Positions 5,715 to 7,768 of a stretch of DNA of 7,768 nt are shown here, one piece after another (positions within the stretch are counted from its first letter, which is position 1; each line of letters starts with the position of its first letter). A program made the translations under genes and the position numbers. The stretch covers positions 1-7,768 of the forward strand of contig JAWWBN010000186.1 of the NCBI GenBank assembly GCA_033720955.1. The letters are read 5' to 3'. Under the pieces are notes generated by a model. That model did no database searches and was not told where the DNA came from. It saw only the letters and a list, made by a program, of their open reading frames with translations. The stretch is from JAWWBN01 sp033720955. Lineage in GTDB: Bacteria; Acidobacteriota; Thermoanaerobaculia; Multivoradales; JAHEKO01.

Positions 5715-7768
5715 ATGAGGTGGCTGAACGAAGCGATCCCGAATCGGCGGGAGACCGCGATCGGGACGGCCCTGCTGGCCTGCGCGCTGCTCGCGGCGCC
5801 CGCCGCCGCCCAACCCATCGACTTCTTCACCGACGCCGCGCCGCCCATCGTCGACCCCCCCCCCGGAGCCGGCGCCTTCAGCGCCACCCCCGGCGCCACT
5901 ATCCTGGGCGGCGAGCGGGACGCCGAGGTGCGGCTGCTCTCCGGGCCGGGGCCGGTCACCAGCGCGACCGCGGCCGGCGGACCGCTCTCCTTTGCCGTCG
6001 TCACGCCTCCGTCCAGCCGCGCCGTCCTCGAGCTGCAGTGGGACGGTGCCGACGCCTCGCCGCTCCTCGACCCGGTGGGGCTGGGGGGCGTCGACTTTAT
6101 CGCCGCCGGCAGCAACAGCCTCCATCTCGCCTTCGGCGCGGTGACGGGAGTGGGCGAGGTGATCGTGGACGTCTACTCCAGCGCGACCCTCTCCTCGCGC
6201 TCCGCCGGCGTGGTCACCGGAACCGGGGATCTCTACTTCCCGTTCAGCTCGTTCCTGCCCACCGGCAGCTCCGGCCCCGCCGCCTTCACCTCGGTCGGCG
6301 CCGTCGTGGTGCAGATCTTCGCCGACAGCGACGCCACCTTCGACGTGCTTCTCTTCGACGCCCTCGGGCCGGCCGTCGAGGCCACCAGCGTGGCCGCCGA
6401 GGTCATTGGAGACGCCGACGGCCTGGCCGACCCGGGGGAGACCCTCGAGTACACCGTGAACGTCACGGGCGGGGGCGGCGTGGCCGAGGGCGCCGAGTAC
6501 GACGACCTGCTGGCCGACCCCAACCTGAGCGCCGCCTTCTCGGTCGAGGCCACCCCGCTGGCCCGCGACGACCTGCTCGAGGGCGTGGGGAACTTCGACC
6601 TGACGGTCGCGGCGCCGGGCCTCCTGGCCAACGACGTCGATCCGGACGGTGGTACGGTGACCCTGGATACGGCGGCCTCCGATACCGTGACCGCCAAGGG
6701 CGGGACCGTCAGCTACCCGGACGGCCTGGGCGGCTTCACCTACACCCCGCCGGTGGGCTTCAAGGGGGTCGATCGCTTCACCTACGAGATCGACGACGAC
6801 GAGGGCGACACCACCACCGGGGTGGCCACCATCCTGATCGACGAGCTGGTCTGGTTCGTCAACAACTCCGCGGGCGGCGACACCGACGGCGACGTCGGCT
6901 GCGCTCCGCCGCCCTGCGGCACCGGACTCCTCTCCGATCCGTTCGGCGATTTCTCCAGCCTGAACGGGGTCAGCGGCGACGTCGACTCCCCCGGCGACAC
7001 GATCTTCGTCTTCGAAGGCAGCGGCAGCTACGACACCGGCGCCGCCCCCGGCCTGCCGCTCGAGCCCGGCCAGACCCTGATCGGCGAGGGGGTCGACCTG
7101 GTGGTGGACGGCGTCACGCTGGTCGTCGGCGAGCCCTCGTCGCGGCCGACCCTGTCCAACACGGCCGGCACGAGCGGCGACGCCGTCACCCTGGCCACCG
7201 ACAACACCATCCGCGGCCTCGACCTCGGCGACGTGCCCGCCGCCTCCAGCCGGCTGACCGACGGCGGCGGCGGCGTGGGAACGCTGACCATCGGCGACGT
7301 CTCGGCGGCCTCCACCGGCGGCGTGATCGACGTCACCGGCGGCGGCACCCTGGCGGTGACCTTCGACACCATCGTCTCGACCTCGAGCTCGGGCACGCCG
7401 GCGATCAACCTGGCCGGGGTCGGCGGGACGCTGACGGTGAGCAACCCCGGCGCGGGTCTCGACACCACGATCTCCGGTGCCGACGCCGGCATCGACATCT
7501 CCGGCTCGGTGGGAGCGGCCAGCTTCTCCTTTGGCGAGACCTCGGTGACCACGGACGCGACCGGCGGCGACGGCGTCTCGCTCACCGGCAACGGCGGCGC
7601 GACGACCGCCTTCTCCTCCCTGGACGTGACCACCGGGGCCGGCGACGCCCTCGTCACCGACAGCGCCACCGTGACCATCGGCGGCGTCTCCAACACGATC
7701 GCCGCCACCGGCGGCGCCGCCCACGACGCGTCGGGCACCCAACTCCGCGCGGGCCGCGGGTCCGTCGA
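5715..7768 (+). CDS. Large exported multidomain protein: DUF11-like, cadherin/Ig-like and beta-helix regions (3' partial)
   Basis: The frame is open from ATG 5715 for 684 codons and runs off the right edge. Residues 1-32 are a Sec signal peptide: a basic n-region with RR (11-12), hydrophobic AIGTALLACALLAA, and likely cleavage after AAA (30-32). Residues about 35-215 are an unrecognised beta-rich domain. Residues 218-277 resemble DUF11 (GDADGLADPGETLEYTVNV, 232-250). Residues 278-375 are a bacterial cadherin/Ig-like domain, with LLANDVDPDGG (303-313) and FTYTPPVGFKGVDRFTYEI (341-359). From about 379 (VWFVNNSAGG, then GDTIFVFEGSGSY and LEPGQTLIGEG) begins a Gly/Thr/Ser/Val-rich parallel beta-helix that continues to the edge. 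The protein is probably a cell-surface or secreted adhesin-like or polysaccharide-interacting protein; no catalytic residues can be assigned. ATG 5715 is preferred because the signal peptide follows directly, with a purine run AGGGGGA (5697-5703) 11 bases upstream. An in-frame ATG at 5634 would add 27 residues ahead of the signal peptide. Confidence 0.85.
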   Translation, partial: MRWLNEAIPNRRETAIGTALLACALLAAPAAAQPIDFFTDAAPPIVDPPPGAGAFSATPGATILGGERDAEVRLLSGPGPVTSATAAGGPLSFAVVTPPSSRAVLELQWDGADASPLLDPVGLGGVDFIAAGSNSLHLAFGAVTGVGEVIVDVYSSATLSSRSAGVVTGTGDLYFPFSSFLPTGSSGPAAFTSVGAVVVQIFADSDATFDVLLFDALGPAVEATSVAAEVIGDADGLADPGETLEYTVNVTGGGGVAEGAEYDDLLADPNLSAAFSVEATPLARDDLLEGVGNFDLTVAAPGLLANDVDPDGGTVTLDTAASDTVTAKGGTVSYPDGLGGFTYTPPVGFKGVDRFTYEIDDDEGDTTTGVATILIDELVWFVNNSAGGDTDGDVGCAPPPCGTGLLSDPFGDFSSLNGVSGDVDSPGDTIFVFEGSGSYDTGAAPGLPLEPGQTLIGEGVDLVVDGVTLVVGEPSSRPTLSNTAGTSGDAVTLATDNTIRGLDLGDVPAASSRLTDGGGGVGTLTIGDVSAASTGGVIDVTGGGTLAVTFDTIVSTSSSGTPAINLAGVGGTLTVSNPGAGLDTTISGADAGIDISGSVGAASFSFGETSVTTDATGGDGVSLTGNGGATTAFSSLDVTTGAGDALVTDSATVTIGGVSNTIAATGGAAHDASGTQLRAGRGSV

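Noticed and set aside
5772..5783. Lipobox-like LLAC inside the signal peptide (Cys23).
   Set aside because: The cysteine is buried in the middle of the hydrophobic segment, which continues to a good signal peptidase I site at AAA (30-32); the -2 residue is also atypical.
4554..7742. A 1062-codon open frame on the minus strand.
   Set aside because: It lies antisense to the hydrolase and the exported-protein gene, its translation is low-complexity Gly/Ala/Arg/Val with no motif, and plus-strand frames carry clear domains. Long antisense frames are expected at this GC content.

Overview
The window is very GC-rich DNA with a strong G/C preference at third codon positions. It is densely coding and comes from a bacterium with a Gram-negative-type envelope, judging by a TonB-like domain and a large signal-peptide protein. 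The eukaryote-like Ser/Thr kinase, a kinase fused to a TonB C-terminal domain, FHA-bearing enzymes and large beta-helix secreted proteins together suggest an Acidobacteriota- or Myxococcota-like organism. This taxonomic call is inference; no rRNA or other marker gene is present.

Layout, left to right: (1) From the left edge to 2041 (+) runs the 3' part of a multidomain redox protein: a pyridine-nucleotide-disulfide-reductase-like flavoprotein (its FAD-binding N-terminus lies outside the window), two FHA domains, and a C-terminal [2Fe-2S] ferredoxin-like domain with an altered cysteine motif. (2) Convergent to it, with only 7 bp between the stop codons, is a complete Ser/Thr protein kinase (2049-3863, -) with one transmembrane helix, a long Pro-rich linker and a TonB-C-like domain predicted to be periplasmic. 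(3) A 193-bp divergent intergenic region (3864-4056) carries candidate promoters for both sides, including a good -35/-10 pair with an embedded inverted repeat. (4) A TetR-family regulator (4057-4680, +) and an alpha/beta hydrolase (4677-5582, +) overlap by GTGA and form a two-gene operon. (5) A 132-bp intergenic region contains a 13-bp direct repeat and a weak candidate promoter. (6) From 5715 to the right edge (+) is the N-terminal 684 codons of a large exported protein: signal peptide, beta-rich domain, DUF11-like segment, cadherin/Ig-like tandem-type domain and the start of a right-handed beta-helix.

The most interesting idea is the pairing of modules 1 and 2. A Ser/Thr kinase beside an oxidoreductase that carries a canonical phosphothreonine-binding FHA domain suggests phosphorylation-controlled electron transfer, with the kinase carrying a periplasmic TonB-like sensor or partner domain. 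That link is inferred from domain content and adjacency, not shown. Module 4 looks like a self-contained, probably autorepressed TetR/hydrolase unit, with a TetR mRNA that may be leaderless. No RNA genes, insertion sequences or CRISPR arrays were seen.
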